64,000 nucleotides of DNA from assembly GCA_002375465.1 (NCBI GenBank), contig DFLT01000002.1, positions 62,233 to 126,232 of the forward strand, read 5' to 3'. The notes beneath the pieces were generated by a model. It was not told the origin of the DNA. It ran no database searches and saw only the letters and a list, made by a program, of their open reading frames with translations. The stretch comes from Alphaproteobacteria bacterium UBA3612 (GTDB taxonomy: Bacteria > Pseudomonadota > Alphaproteobacteria > Sphingomonadales > Sphingomonadaceae). Positions 43,981-53,454 of the stretch are shown here, one piece after another. Made by a program: the position numbers and the translations under genes. The stretch's first letter is position 1. The number at the start of each line of letters is the position of its first letter.

Positions 43981-44364
43981 TCAATATTCGCTGGATAGCA
44001 TGATGGTCAGCACCCGCCGTGTCACAGCGGGATTGGCCGGGTCCTCGCTGCCGAACCGCAAATCGCAGTCGTAAGCATCGATCTTCCAGAACACGGTTTC
44101 GGCAGGCCGCGCCGGTCGCGTGGTCGTCCAACGGCCATCGCCATCTTGATAGATCGCCCCGAAATCGCGCTCACCATAAGCATCATTGTCCGGCGTGAAG
44201 GCGTCGAATGTCTCGACCAGTTCGCGCACCCGCGACTGATCCGCTTCGGGCAAGGTCCGGAAACCCTCGGTCATCACCGCAACGCAAGCCAGGCCCATCG
44301 CCTGTCGCGCCCGATCGTTAAGCCGAGCAATCCGTTCGCTGCGGGAAAGTGAAACGGTAGTCAT
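43981..44364 (-). CDS. DUF3768 family protein
   Basis: A 127-residue protein of a family common on alphaproteobacterial plasmids and conjugative elements. RIARLNDRARQAMG at the start, then VRELVETFDAFTPDNDAYGERDFGAI and VFWKIDAYDCDLRFGSEDPA are family segments. Function unknown; it has no membrane segment or catalytic motif I recognise. The ATG at 44364 overlaps the stop of the upstream small gene (ATGA), so the two are coupled. Confidence 0.88.
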   Translation of the reverse strand: MTTVSLSRSERIARLNDRARQAMGLACVAVMTEGFRTLPEADQSRVRELVETFDAFTPDNDAYGERDFGAIYQDGDGRWTTTRPARPAETVFWKIDAYDCDLRFGSEDPANPAVTRRVLTIMLSSEY

Positions 44365-44549
44365 TGCACCGCCCTCCCGCCGCTTTCGCACAAATGGACC
44401 AGTTTGCCGAAATCCTGCTTCGCGCCCAGTTTCTCCGCCAGACGCTGCACTGCCCCGAACGGCAACCCGTTCTCATTTGCCAGCATCCGCCACCAGTCCT
44501 CGCGGCACTCGGCCCCGCAGGCGTGGTAGTTCAACATCAAATCACCCAT
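44361..44549 (-). CDS. Small hypothetical protein coupled to DUF3768
   Basis: A 62-residue protein with NYHACGAECREDWWRMLANE at the N-terminus and a helical C-terminus (FGAVQRLAEKLGAKQDFGKL). Two Cys residues and a Cys near the end could bind a metal, but no family is assigned. It lies directly before DUF3768 with an ATGA overlap. Upstream is the long gene-less region 44550-45138. Confidence 0.65.
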   Translation of the reverse strand: MGDLMLNYHACGAECREDWWRMLANENGLPFGAVQRLAEKLGAKQDFGKLVHLCESGGRAVQ

Positions 44550-45138
44550 CTTCTGCTCTCCTCCGGCTGAAAGCCGCACTGCCTGCGGCATGCGGCTCTG
44601 CCTTCCGGCGAGGATGGGAGGGGGAGGGAAAACCGGAACCGATGCCTTGGCGCGGGCCAGCGGGCGAAGCCCGCCACACGGGGGTATCTGTTCCGGTTTG
44701 GGAACGAGAGGGCAAAGCCCCTGGCGTTCCCTCCAAAGAAGTGCTGCGCCGGCAGGCGCCACCCCAAGCCGCGTCAGCGGCTCACAGAAACGGTGCCCTC
44801 GCACGGCGCGACGCAGACGGGCGATGTGTCGGCAAGCCGAGGGCGCGGCAAGGCTGTTGCATCGCAGATGCAGCGCCGCTGACGCAAGCGAGCACGCAGC
44901 CGGCGCGCGCCCGGCAAGAAGAGAGGCGAGAGCCCCAGCGGGTCAGATACAAAACGCCGCGCCCGCAGGAGTGCAAAGCGCGGGACCGAGCGCGTCCTCA
45001 ACTACGCCCGCTCAACATCCCTCCTGCTCCCGATCGTCACCCGGATGGGCCGGGACTACAGGCCCGGTCCGCGCCAGCGGATAGAGCGGGTCGCCCGCAG
45101 GGCAGCACCCAATCTTTCGCCTGAACTCAATGTTGGCC
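44550..45138. other. GC-rich, gene-less region with many short inverted repeats
   Basis: About 590 bases in which open frames occur on several frames but none has a convincing start or family. The composition is extreme GC with many small inverted repeats, such as AACCGGAAC near 44635 matching GTTCCGGTT near 44692, and GCATCGCAGATGC near 44860. It may be a decayed region, a regulatory RNA or a recombination hot spot. I cannot support a gene here. Confidence 0.5.
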
Positions 45139-46890
45139 TCAACCCTTCTCCACGTCCAACACCGCCTTGATACGCACTCTGAGGCGCTCGCGCCGATCGG
45201 CATGGAACATCTCAAATCCCTCAATAGTTTCGGGAATGTCGCCAAGATCATGCATCGCACAATAATGCGTCCTGTCTCCAGCGTTGGGATAGTGCGTCGC
45301 AAGCCACTTAGCAGGCAGAGCATCACGCTTTTCCGTGTTTGCGGTCCCTTCAAGCAACTGCAAATTGGGCAGCTCATTTGCCATTCGGGCAAGCTCTTCA
45401 ATTTTGTCTTCGGTGACCCCCGCTTTCCGCAGCTTGGCGGTGGTGAAGCGGGAAATCGGGAACACATGGTCCATATGGAACTGGTTGCGAAGATTGACGA
45501 AGGGGAACAACATCGACAGCAGGGCGAACATCCGCTTGTCGCCATATTGAAGGGAAAGCATATCTTCGACTTCTGCCGGTGAGAACGTGAGTGACTTTCC
45601 GCGGGCATCCATAACTTGTTCGAGTTCTCGCGCAGGGAAGGACTCATTGCCCTTCTGCTGGATCACCTCGCGCAGGGCAGTCAGCAGAGTATCAAGCCCG
45701 CTGCCCCAAATGCCCGACGCCTTGAGCAACGACCGGATCAGCCAAGAATGGATAGTCTCCCTGTCAGCGGCGAACTGGTTGCTGACACTGTAATTCGCGG
45801 GCGCTTTGCGGTGATAAAGGTAATATGCGATCGGCAGCAGCGCGCTGTCCGCGCGCAGAGTTTGTCCATTCAGGCCGAAGCTTGCGGCCAGTTCTACAGT
45901 CCGGACCAAGGCAGCGCGGATTTGCGGCCAGTTGGATTCCAGCTTTTCCATGTTGGCCTGGGTGAAGTTCTCGACCTTAAACCCGACGCTCGCGATGTCG
46001 GAGAGCATGAGGCCAGCCTTCAAAACGAAATCTTGGCTGAGAGTAAACCCGGTCCCAATCCGGTTGATCTCATCAACCAAACTATGGATCTCCGAACGAG
46101 CATCCACCTTTTTCCACTGCGCGACAGCGATGCTCAGCAGCAGGTCAGAGTAAGAGAGAATTGTGCCTCCGGAATTGAGGCGAATGAAGATGTTGAGCAC
46201 CCGCTCTACATCCTGCGCCTCCTCTTCATAGTAGTACATCAGCTGGTTAGTCTTCACGACGTGGTAGAGCTTGGTCAGCATCCGGAATGCCGATTTGAAC
46301 TGCTCGCCAGAAAGTCCGGCATCGACCAGCCAGTCGTTGAGGTCGGTCACATCGTTGACGGCCATTATGTCTGGAACATTATACCAGAACGCTTCCTCGC
46401 TGCGCTCGACCTGAGCATCGTCGAGAAACCGGAAATCATACACGATCCCGTCCTCATCGGGCTCCAGTGATGCAAGTAGGTTGAGCCTAAGCGTCCTCTT
46501 GGGAAAGGCGTCGGGGTTGGTCCACCACTTGCTCGGCAGTTTCATTGCCATGGAGCCGCGCAGCCCAATGTTAAGCGCCGTAAGTCGCTGCTGACCATCG
46601 AGAACGGCGGTGACGGTCTGGTCGTGCAATGTCGGTAGTTCAGGGCAATGAGCGGCGTCGCGCTGATGGTAGTGCAGCACGAAATCGTAGAACTTGAAGT
46701 TCCCGCTGGTCTCCGGCTTCACCGTCCAGAACAAGAAAGTTCCAAAGGGATAGCCCTGCATTAGACTGTCGAACAGCCGTTCGATCTGCTCAGGCTTCCA
46801 TACGAATTCGCGCTGGATTGCAGGAAGCACGTATGACTTGCGCTGGATCTTCTCTAGCGCGGCGGCGATCGTGCCCCCTGGTTTATACAC
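45139..46890 (-). CDS. DUF262 domain protein (GmrSD-like)
   Basis: A 583-residue protein with the DUF262 N-terminal domain: YVLPAIQREFVWKPEQIERL, then TVTAVLDGQQRLTAL, the DGQQR motif characteristic of ParB-like nucleotide-binding domains in type IV restriction enzymes such as GmrS. The C-terminal half has FHMDHVFPISRF, an HNH-like (DHxxP) nuclease motif as in DUF1524/GmrD-type domains. It is placed immediately downstream of a type I restriction-modification operon on the same strand, which suggests an anti-phage role, perhaps against modified DNA. Confidence 0.88.
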   Translation of the reverse strand: MYKPGGTIAAALEKIQRKSYVLPAIQREFVWKPEQIERLFDSLMQGYPFGTFLFWTVKPETSGNFKFYDFVLHYHQRDAAHCPELPTLHDQTVTAVLDGQQRLTALNIGLRGSMAMKLPSKWWTNPDAFPKRTLRLNLLASLEPDEDGIVYDFRFLDDAQVERSEEAFWYNVPDIMAVNDVTDLNDWLVDAGLSGEQFKSAFRMLTKLYHVVKTNQLMYYYEEEAQDVERVLNIFIRLNSGGTILSYSDLLLSIAVAQWKKVDARSEIHSLVDEINRIGTGFTLSQDFVLKAGLMLSDIASVGFKVENFTQANMEKLESNWPQIRAALVRTVELAASFGLNGQTLRADSALLPIAYYLYHRKAPANYSVSNQFAADRETIHSWLIRSLLKASGIWGSGLDTLLTALREVIQQKGNESFPARELEQVMDARGKSLTFSPAEVEDMLSLQYGDKRMFALLSMLFPFVNLRNQFHMDHVFPISRFTTAKLRKAGVTEDKIEELARMANELPNLQLLEGTANTEKRDALPAKWLATHYPNAGDRTHYCAMHDLGDIPETIEGFEMFHADRRERLRVRIKAVLDVEKG

Positions 46891-47032
46891 CTGTATTTTC
46901 TCCTGCTACTCGGTCGTCCAAGCCAACTGGACTGTCCAGCAGCACCAGTAGTGATAAGCACAATTCGTTAAAGGCATCGACCAATTATGATGTGAAACCA
47001 GTAGCTCGCGATTGCTCTCAATCGCGCTAAAA

Positions 47033-48829
47033 TCACCTTGCGCCCTTAGCGGCGGGAAAAAGGCTTTCCATCTCCACCATCGCATTTTGAATAGCAGGCT
47101 CTGTGAGACCGAGCTTAGCAATCTTCGGATGCCATTCCGGGTCTTGGTCGATGTAACTCAGAACCGCCTGCGAAGTGGGGTTTGTACCCTGGTGACTGAG
47201 CGCTAGCATTGCGTAATCGATTGTCGCCAGCAGCTCCCAGATGTCGTTCTGCTTGAACTTGAATTTATCGCAAACCCATGCAGCGGCTTGGGCTAAGTCG
47301 TATTTGTCAATCCAGCTTTGCGCTTCGCCAATGGCTGCACCGGGAGAGTGCCCAGGCCCATACTTCCCGGACGCTGGAGTGATCCAGTTCTTGTCCAGCG
47401 CAACTTTCATGCCACCGGAATAGCGCATGGTTGGATTATACGGACCTGCCGCTTTGCGAAGATACTCGCCCTCCAGCGCGGTTTCGCCCAAGAACCTTCG
47501 CGCGAAATAGACGGCCTTCTGCAACCGGAAGTTTCCAAGCGGCTGTCCGCCCTCCTCATGAAGGGCCTTGATAATCGCAGCGACAAGCACGGCCTCCTTG
47601 AACGGAGTATCCACCGCACTAGAACTAGATCGAGCCTGGAGCGATACGACATTGTCGGTTTGCTGAACGGGTGCTGCCGAGGCGGAAGATTGTTTCTCGA
47701 AAATCTGATGCAACATGGCGGGAAGCAATGCGTCGGCTTCCTTTGCCGTTTCTGTTCGAATCGAGCGGATTTCTGCTGCGAGTTCGCAAAGCTTGTCAAA
47801 GCCAAGTTGTGCGTCAAGAGAGGGGACTGGAACAGTGATGGCCATCAATGGCTTTTGGCCTAATGTCCTATTCCGGTCAGCGCTGCCGGGCGACGCTTGA
47901 TTGATCTTCCTTAGACCAATTCGCGACTGGAGGTAAAACCACAAAAAGTTCGCTGTTGCGGCATCGCGATGCGGCACACAGGTGAGGTAGCGGTGTGATC
48001 CCACTCGAAGATGATCTTTCGCGGTCGCCACTCCGAACGCGCCTTCCCACGCCTTAATATTGCTGAAAACAAGATCACCAGCGTGGACCCAGAACAGCTT
48101 TTGCCATGTAATTTCTGAGCCGAACAATACCGGTTTATGGAAAAGTCCACGCCCAAATGAACGAGCACCAAGCTCGGGATATTCTCCGTCAAGCTCGATC
48201 TCAACGGGTCGACGCACCAAGGGCGCGACTTCACCCAGTGGGCGGTAGTCTGCACCTTCCACGATCTTGCGGAACGCGTTTTGCAACATGGCCTCGATGT
48301 CGCACTCAATCGCCTCAAGTTCCTTCGCCCGCTCCTGTAACTGCGCCTCCACATCATTTAGCCGCTGCGCGATCACGCGCTGTTCGTCTAGCGGGGGAAG
48401 CGGGATTTCGAGTTCAAGAAAGCGCCCCTCTTTGAGCCTTACTCGGTTGGTGCTGCCAGCGCTGGATTGCTTACACAACGCAACAAAGGCTTCAGTCTTC
48501 GTATACCATTTCAAATAGCTGGGTGCCAACGCCTCCTCATCGATCTTGAAACAAGGGAAATCATTGCTGACCAAAGCGTCGTTTAGCTCGGCAGGCACCA
48601 AACCGAACGCTCCATGCCGGGCGTCAATCTTCGAAATAACAAAATCGCCGGTCTGCGCAGCGATCTGACGAGTTGCTGAGATTTCAGCGCCATCGCAAAC
48701 ACCTCGCAAAATAAGGCCTTTGCCCCAGAGCCGAACCGTAATTTGCTTGTACGATTGCCCCGGCTCTATCTGCTTATGATTGGAAGATTGGACCAAGACA
48801 TCTCCCAATGGAACTGACTTCCAAGTCAC
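47033..48829 (-). CDS. hsdS: Type I restriction-modification specificity subunit with C-terminal Panacea-like extension
   Basis: A 598-residue HsdS that determines target recognition. Two target-recognition domains (about 1-190 and 195-375) are separated by conserved helices; PLPPLDEQRVIAQRLNDVEAQL is the spacer-helix motif. The last 200 residues are extra: FRLQKAVYFARRFL followed by GPYNPTMRYSGGM resembles the Panacea (SocA/DUF4065) antitoxin domain pattern (LQK-LLYFA ... YGP). Standard HsdS is about 400 residues. The ATG overlaps the hsdM stop (ATGA). I treat the Panacea link as likely but unproven. Confidence 0.88.
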   Translation of the reverse strand: MTWKSVPLGDVLVQSSNHKQIEPGQSYKQITVRLWGKGLILRGVCDGAEISATRQIAAQTGDFVISKIDARHGAFGLVPAELNDALVSNDFPCFKIDEEALAPSYLKWYTKTEAFVALCKQSSAGSTNRVRLKEGRFLELEIPLPPLDEQRVIAQRLNDVEAQLQERAKELEAIECDIEAMLQNAFRKIVEGADYRPLGEVAPLVRRPVEIELDGEYPELGARSFGRGLFHKPVLFGSEITWQKLFWVHAGDLVFSNIKAWEGAFGVATAKDHLRVGSHRYLTCVPHRDAATANFLWFYLQSRIGLRKINQASPGSADRNRTLGQKPLMAITVPVPSLDAQLGFDKLCELAAEIRSIRTETAKEADALLPAMLHQIFEKQSSASAAPVQQTDNVVSLQARSSSSAVDTPFKEAVLVAAIIKALHEEGGQPLGNFRLQKAVYFARRFLGETALEGEYLRKAAGPYNPTMRYSGGMKVALDKNWITPASGKYGPGHSPGAAIGEAQSWIDKYDLAQAAAWVCDKFKFKQNDIWELLATIDYAMLALSHQGTNPTSQAVLSYIDQDPEWHPKIAKLGLTEPAIQNAMVEMESLFPAAKGAR

Positions 48830-50385
48830 CGCGCGAGCTCCGTCAGCGTGCGCTTGATGTCGCTCACGATCCCTGAAATCCGCTCTTCTTTTTCTGAAAT
48901 GCTCTCCACGATCTGCAATGGTGTGCGATGATCAATCACACCGCCCGCATTGGGATTTTTCTGATCTAGATTGCAGGCAATGACACGGCCTGCCTCATCG
49001 GTTTCGATCAGATCAGTGCCCTTGATCTTCCACGCCTGCTCATTGGTGGCTCTGGCAGTCCACCAACCCAGACACGGCTGCAATTCCGCTGAAGTCAGCG
49101 GGGCAGTCTTGGAATACTTCTTCCGGCCTTCAGGCTTCGGCTGTTCGTAATACCAGATATCGTTCGTGGCTTTGGCGGTATCGAAGAAGATCACATTGGT
49201 TGGAATATCCGTATACGGCGCGAACACACCTTCAGGCAGGCGCAGCACGGTGTGCAGATTGAATTCGCGGATCAAGTCCGCCTTGATCCGGGCGGCAATG
49301 CCGGTGCCAAACAGCACACCATGCGGAACAACAACGGCGGCCTTGCCTTTCCCGCGCCGTTTCAGCCGGCGCATGATCATTTGCAAGAACAGTAGCGCGG
49401 TTTCAGCTGTCCGGCGATCTTCGGGAAAGTTGTTAAGGATCCCGGTTTCCTCCTCGCCGCCAAAGGGCGGGTTAGACAGAATCACTTCAAAGCGGTCAGC
49501 CTCTCCAATTTCTGCCAGACGCGTACTGAGCGAATTGCCCGGATCGATCTGCGGCGCATCCAGCCCGTGCAGGAGCAAATTCATCTGCGCTAACAGGAAG
49601 GGAAGCGATTTGGCTTCCCCGCCGAAAATGCTGCTTTCCTGTAAGGTCTTGCGCTTCTCCACCGTATTGGCCTGATCGGCCATATGGGTGAAGGCTTCGG
49701 TCAGAAATCCGCCAGTACCACATGCCGGATCGAGAACTTTCTCACCAATCTTCGGATCGGTAACTTGGACCATGAAACGAACGATCGGACGCGGAGTGTA
49801 GAATTCTCCGCTGTCACCCGCTGCATCACGCATTTCGCGCAGTAAGGTTTCGTAGAGGCGCCCGAGTGTGTGGACTTCCTCAGATGAATCAAAATGAATG
49901 CCGTGAACGAGGTTGATAACGTCGCGTAGCAAATATCCGCTTTCCATGCGATTGGTGAGCCCACGAAACACGGTTGCGACAACATCCTTCCTGTCGCGTT
50001 TGCCGTTATCTCCGCGCAGGCCTTTGAGGTAGGCGAATAGGCCCGGCCCCGTGGAATCGTCCGGAAGTTCTGTTTCCTCGGCCGTCAGAAAGTGAAGCAG
50101 ATCTGGACCCGTTATGCCCGCTTCGTCCGCTGCCCAATCCCTCCAGCGATAAGGCGCTTCAATTGCACCGCGAAAGCGCTTGCCAGACATTTCTGCCTTT
50201 TCCTCTTCGATCAATTCCATGTCGTCGAGAAACTTAAGGAACATGATCCACGTGAGCATGGGAAGCCGATCAAGGTCGCCGTTCAGACCTTTGTCCTTGC
50301 GCATGATCTTTCGCGCGGACTTTATGATGCTGTCCAAGCGTTGAGCTGTGGTTAGCGGTGCTTTGGATTTAGTTCGACGTGCCAC
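48826..50385 (-). CDS. hsdM: Type I restriction-modification DNA methyltransferase subunit
   Basis: A 519-residue N6-adenine DNA methyltransferase. The N-terminal helical domain (about 1-165) has MRKDKGLNGDLDRLPMLTWI. SAM binding is at VLDPACGTGGFLTEAF near residue 220 and the catalytic motif IV is NPPFGG near 310. Two HsdM and one HsdS form the methylase; adding HsdR makes the restriction complex. It starts 14 bases downstream of the hsdR stop and its stop overlaps the hsdS start. Confidence 0.97.
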   Translation of the reverse strand: MARRTKSKAPLTTAQRLDSIIKSARKIMRKDKGLNGDLDRLPMLTWIMFLKFLDDMELIEEEKAEMSGKRFRGAIEAPYRWRDWAADEAGITGPDLLHFLTAEETELPDDSTGPGLFAYLKGLRGDNGKRDRKDVVATVFRGLTNRMESGYLLRDVINLVHGIHFDSSEEVHTLGRLYETLLREMRDAAGDSGEFYTPRPIVRFMVQVTDPKIGEKVLDPACGTGGFLTEAFTHMADQANTVEKRKTLQESSIFGGEAKSLPFLLAQMNLLLHGLDAPQIDPGNSLSTRLAEIGEADRFEVILSNPPFGGEEETGILNNFPEDRRTAETALLFLQMIMRRLKRRGKGKAAVVVPHGVLFGTGIAARIKADLIREFNLHTVLRLPEGVFAPYTDIPTNVIFFDTAKATNDIWYYEQPKPEGRKKYSKTAPLTSAELQPCLGWWTARATNEQAWKIKGTDLIETDEAGRVIACNLDQKNPNAGGVIDHRTPLQIVESISEKEERISGIVSDIKRTLTELAR

Positions 50386-50399
50386 TTACAGTTTTCTTT

Positions 50400-52781
50400 C
50401 TAGGCGCCGTAGAGGCGCATCTGGAGTTCGTTGACGGCTTCACGCATCGCTTTGCCTCCGCCGAAACGGGCGGCGATCTCGATCACGTTGCCCCAATCGT
50501 TGAAGGGCGGAATTTCGAGTACATCGGGAAGGGTAAATTGAGCCGCGCCATGCTCGGCGTACTTTTCTATTAAGGCGTCGAGAACCTCGCGTGCCTCTGG
50601 GCCGTGCTTGGAAAAAAACTCTGTTTCGTTTCGCTTGAGACTGTCAGCTCGCTCCCGCCGTGTCCGCAAGGGCGCGTTGTAAGCGAGATGGCACAGGAGA
50701 TCGAAGGGGTCCGCGTCTGGCTTTCCAACGGATTCGCCCAGAGTGCCGGGATCGATCCCTTTTTCTTCGAGCTGATTGATAATTTCCGCGCGGCGGGCAG
50801 GGTCCAGCCAATCTTTGCGAAGTTCTGAAGCATTCGGGTAAAGAGTACGAACCTTATCGCCTGTGTAGTCGGTCAGGTGACGGCAGGCGAGCTTCTTGCC
50901 ATCAGAGTCGAGCTCGTAAACCAGCTGCCGGATAATCTCCACTTTGCCGCCATCATAATAGAATTTTCTCGGGCCGTCCGGCTCAACCTCCTCAGGCAAG
51001 CCGCCATCAACTGGGTCTTCGAACGCGGTGTCATCAACCTCATTGCTACCGTCTGTTTCTGGGGAAACGTCGGCTTCTTCGATGATGGCACCTTCTTCGT
51101 TGATGACCTCTTCGCGCTCTCTGACCGGATCACCATCAAAAGCGGGATCAGCGAACTTCTCTGTCGCCGTTCCGGTATAATCAATGATGTTGAACGCCAG
51201 TTTGCCATAGTCGGCTCGAAGCCGTGTGCCGCGTCCGATGATCTGCTTGAACTCTGGCATGGATCCAACGACGCGCGCCAGGACAACGTTCTTGCAGGTG
51301 GGAGCATCGACGCCGGTCGTGAGCAATTGCGATGTGGTTAGAATGACAGGTGTGCGTTTGTCGATGTCCTGAAAGTTGGCACGGTGGCCTGAGCCGATGT
51401 CCCCTTCGTCGGACGTCACCCGGCATACATAGTCTGGATAGTCTTTCACCAGATCGGCGTTCAAACGGGCCAACGCATTTCGCATTTCCAGTGCGTGTTC
51501 CTGGTTCACGCAGAACACGATGGTTTTTGCAAACCGATCTGTTTCTTTCATGAACGTGCTTAAGTGTCCCGCAAACGCTTCAGTTCGCGAGCGCACTGCG
51601 ATGACCCGTTCGAAGTCTCGAGTTCCGTATTCCGAGTCCGGAATTTCCCGTCCGTAGCGATCCAATTCGCCCTTGGACGGTCGCCATCCAACAGCATCGA
51701 AGTCGGAGATAACCCGATGAACTCTGTAGGGCGCAAGAAAGCCATCTGCGATGCCTTGCGCCAAACTGTATTCGTATATCGGATCGCCGAAATAGCTGTA
51801 CGTATCGGCATTGTCGTCGCGCTTGGGCGTGGCCGTCATGCCGATCTGATGGGCTTGATCGAACCATTCGAGAATTTCGCGCCAGTTGCTGTCATCGCGA
51901 GCGCTGCCGCGATGACACTCATCGACGATAATTAGGTCAAAGAAGTCCTTCGCATAATCTTTGTAAATGCCATCTCGTGCTTCGTTGCCAGCGATCGCCT
52001 GATATATTGCGAAGTATATGTCGCGACCCTTGCTGATTTCTCCTCCGCTGATCTTGAAGCGGGCATCTCCAAAGACGCTGAAATCCTTGTCCTTTGGATC
52101 GTCTACAAGGACATTGCGATCTGCGAGGAAAAGAATTTTGGGCTTGCGGTTCGTCCCTTTCGCATTCCAGCCCCCATTCCACAGCTTCCAGGAAATCTGG
52201 AACGCGACGGCTGTCTTTCCTGCGCCAGTGCACAAGGTGAGCAGAACGCGTTTGCGATTTTGCAGGACTGCCTGAACGGCGCGGTTGACGGCAATTTCTT
52301 GATAATAGCGGAGCGGCTTCGATTTATCAGGATAGGTGGGAGAGAGGAGAAGCTCCTTAATTTCAGGGGTAATCTCCTCAGTCGCAGAAAGTCGTGCCCA
52401 GAGCTCCTCTGGCGAAGGATAACTGGACAATTCTCGTTCGAGGCCAGTCGTGTAATCAATCTCGACAATTTCACGCCCATTCGTGGAATAGGCGAACTTA
52501 AGGCCCAGTATCTCCGCATACTCGCGAGCTTGCTGAAGCCCATCGGCCGCATGCTTGTATTTCGATTTTGCCTCGACAACCGCGATAGGAAAATCGGCGC
52601 GATAGCGAAGGATAAAGTCAGCGCGCTTCTGGCGTCCGCGCCGGGCTTTCCCGCCCACAAATACAATTCGACCGTCGGTGAAAGTGCGTTGCTCGTTGAT
52701 GGCATGAGGCGCGTTATCCCACCCGGCCTCCACCAGCTTGGGAACTACTTCTTTGCGGCAGGTATCTGCTTCTGTATCCAT
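50400..52781 (-). CDS. hsdR: Type I restriction endonuclease subunit R
   Basis: A 793-residue motor-nuclease subunit. The N-terminal nuclease domain has the PD-(D/E)xK motif (ADFPIAVVEAKSKYK near residue 84). The helicase core has Walker A TGAGKTAVAFQ, DECHRGSARDD (DEAD/DEAH-type box), MTATPKRDD and the GRGTRLR motif VI. This shorter HsdR resembles those of the EcoKI-like type without large insertions. ATG 52781 is used rather than a TTG five codons upstream. It is the first gene of the operon hsdR-hsdM-hsdS-DUF262. Confidence 0.97.
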   Translation of the reverse strand: MDTEADTCRKEVVPKLVEAGWDNAPHAINEQRTFTDGRIVFVGGKARRGRQKRADFILRYRADFPIAVVEAKSKYKHAADGLQQAREYAEILGLKFAYSTNGREIVEIDYTTGLERELSSYPSPEELWARLSATEEITPEIKELLLSPTYPDKSKPLRYYQEIAVNRAVQAVLQNRKRVLLTLCTGAGKTAVAFQISWKLWNGGWNAKGTNRKPKILFLADRNVLVDDPKDKDFSVFGDARFKISGGEISKGRDIYFAIYQAIAGNEARDGIYKDYAKDFFDLIIVDECHRGSARDDSNWREILEWFDQAHQIGMTATPKRDDNADTYSYFGDPIYEYSLAQGIADGFLAPYRVHRVISDFDAVGWRPSKGELDRYGREIPDSEYGTRDFERVIAVRSRTEAFAGHLSTFMKETDRFAKTIVFCVNQEHALEMRNALARLNADLVKDYPDYVCRVTSDEGDIGSGHRANFQDIDKRTPVILTTSQLLTTGVDAPTCKNVVLARVVGSMPEFKQIIGRGTRLRADYGKLAFNIIDYTGTATEKFADPAFDGDPVREREEVINEEGAIIEEADVSPETDGSNEVDDTAFEDPVDGGLPEEVEPDGPRKFYYDGGKVEIIRQLVYELDSDGKKLACRHLTDYTGDKVRTLYPNASELRKDWLDPARRAEIINQLEEKGIDPGTLGESVGKPDADPFDLLCHLAYNAPLRTRRERADSLKRNETEFFSKHGPEAREVLDALIEKYAEHGAAQFTLPDVLEIPPFNDWGNVIEIAARFGGGKAMREAVNELQMRLYGA

Positions 52782-52810
52782 CTTTGCCCCCAACAAGCTC
52801 GCAAGCAGCT

Positions 52811-53149
52811 TTACAAACTCGCCCCTTGTGAGCCGACCGGTCGATCTAGCCCCTCAAAACGTGCAACCTTGATCTCCCCTTCGCGCTTGCGCGCCTGGGC
52901 AATGTCGTAGCTGTTCTGCATTCGCATCAGAGTGTCCATCGGTACACCGAACGCCTTTTCAATCCGCAGCGCCATTTCCGAAGAAAGCTGCGAATGCTCA
53001 TTGAGCAAGGTCGACAGCGTCGCGCGGGTGACGCCCAGAACTTGCGCCGCCGCAGTCACGGAAAGACCGAGCGGTTCGATGATCTCCGACTTCACGAAGC
53101 CGCCCGGATGCGCCGGGTTCTTCATGCGGATGCCTGCAATCGCGCTCAT
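52811..53149 (-). CDS. higA: HigA-family antitoxin
   Basis: A 112-residue antitoxin with an XRE helix-turn-helix: HPGGFVKSEIIEPLGLSVTA, then VLGVTRATLSTLLNEHSQLS, the typical HigA/VapI pattern. It neutralises the HigB toxin encoded just upstream and represses the operon. AGGAGG lies five bases before the ATG at 53149; an upstream in-frame GTG (53155) is less likely. The toxin-first order (higB then higA, nine bases apart) is typical of HigBA. A 22-base palindrome at the promoter is the likely operator. Confidence 0.93.
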   Translation of the reverse strand: MSAIAGIRMKNPAHPGGFVKSEIIEPLGLSVTAAAQVLGVTRATLSTLLNEHSQLSSEMALRIEKAFGVPMDTLMRMQNSYDIAQARKREGEIKVARFEGLDRPVGSQGASL

Positions 53150-53158
53150 GGCCACCTC

Positions 53159-53449
53159 CTAGTGGTAGTCTTCATAATCGAGGTCGATGATCCCGATCTC
53201 TTTGCGGTCGATGCGAAATGTCATCCGCCAATTTTTCGTGACGAACAAACTCCAGGTTCCCTTGCGTTCGCCGGTCAGCATGTGTGCTTTCCAACTCGGC
53301 ACAGTACGCAGCTCGTCCTCGCGCTCCATGTCCTGGAGGAACGACACGATGCGCCGCACCTTGGCAACAACGGCGGGCTGCAACCCGCTGGCGTCGTCAT
53401 TCTCGATGAAGCGCCGCAACCCTTTATGGATCACGTTCTTGATTCGCAT
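53159..53449 (-). CDS. higB: HigB-type toxin (RelE/ParE superfamily)
   Basis: A 96-residue toxin. HigB proteins cleave mRNA at the ribosome. KGLRRFIENDDASGLQPAVV and WSLFVTKNWRMTFRI are family signatures, and DLDYEDYH is a typical C-terminus. The predicted -10 box ends only five bases before the ATG (53449), so the mRNA could be leaderless. The toxin and antitoxin genes are oriented away from the AlpA gene at 53620. Confidence 0.93.
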   Translation of the reverse strand: MRIKNVIHKGLRRFIENDDASGLQPAVVAKVRRIVSFLQDMEREDELRTVPSWKAHMLTGERKGTWSLFVTKNWRMTFRIDRKEIGIIDLDYEDYH

Positions 53450-53454
53450 GACAG

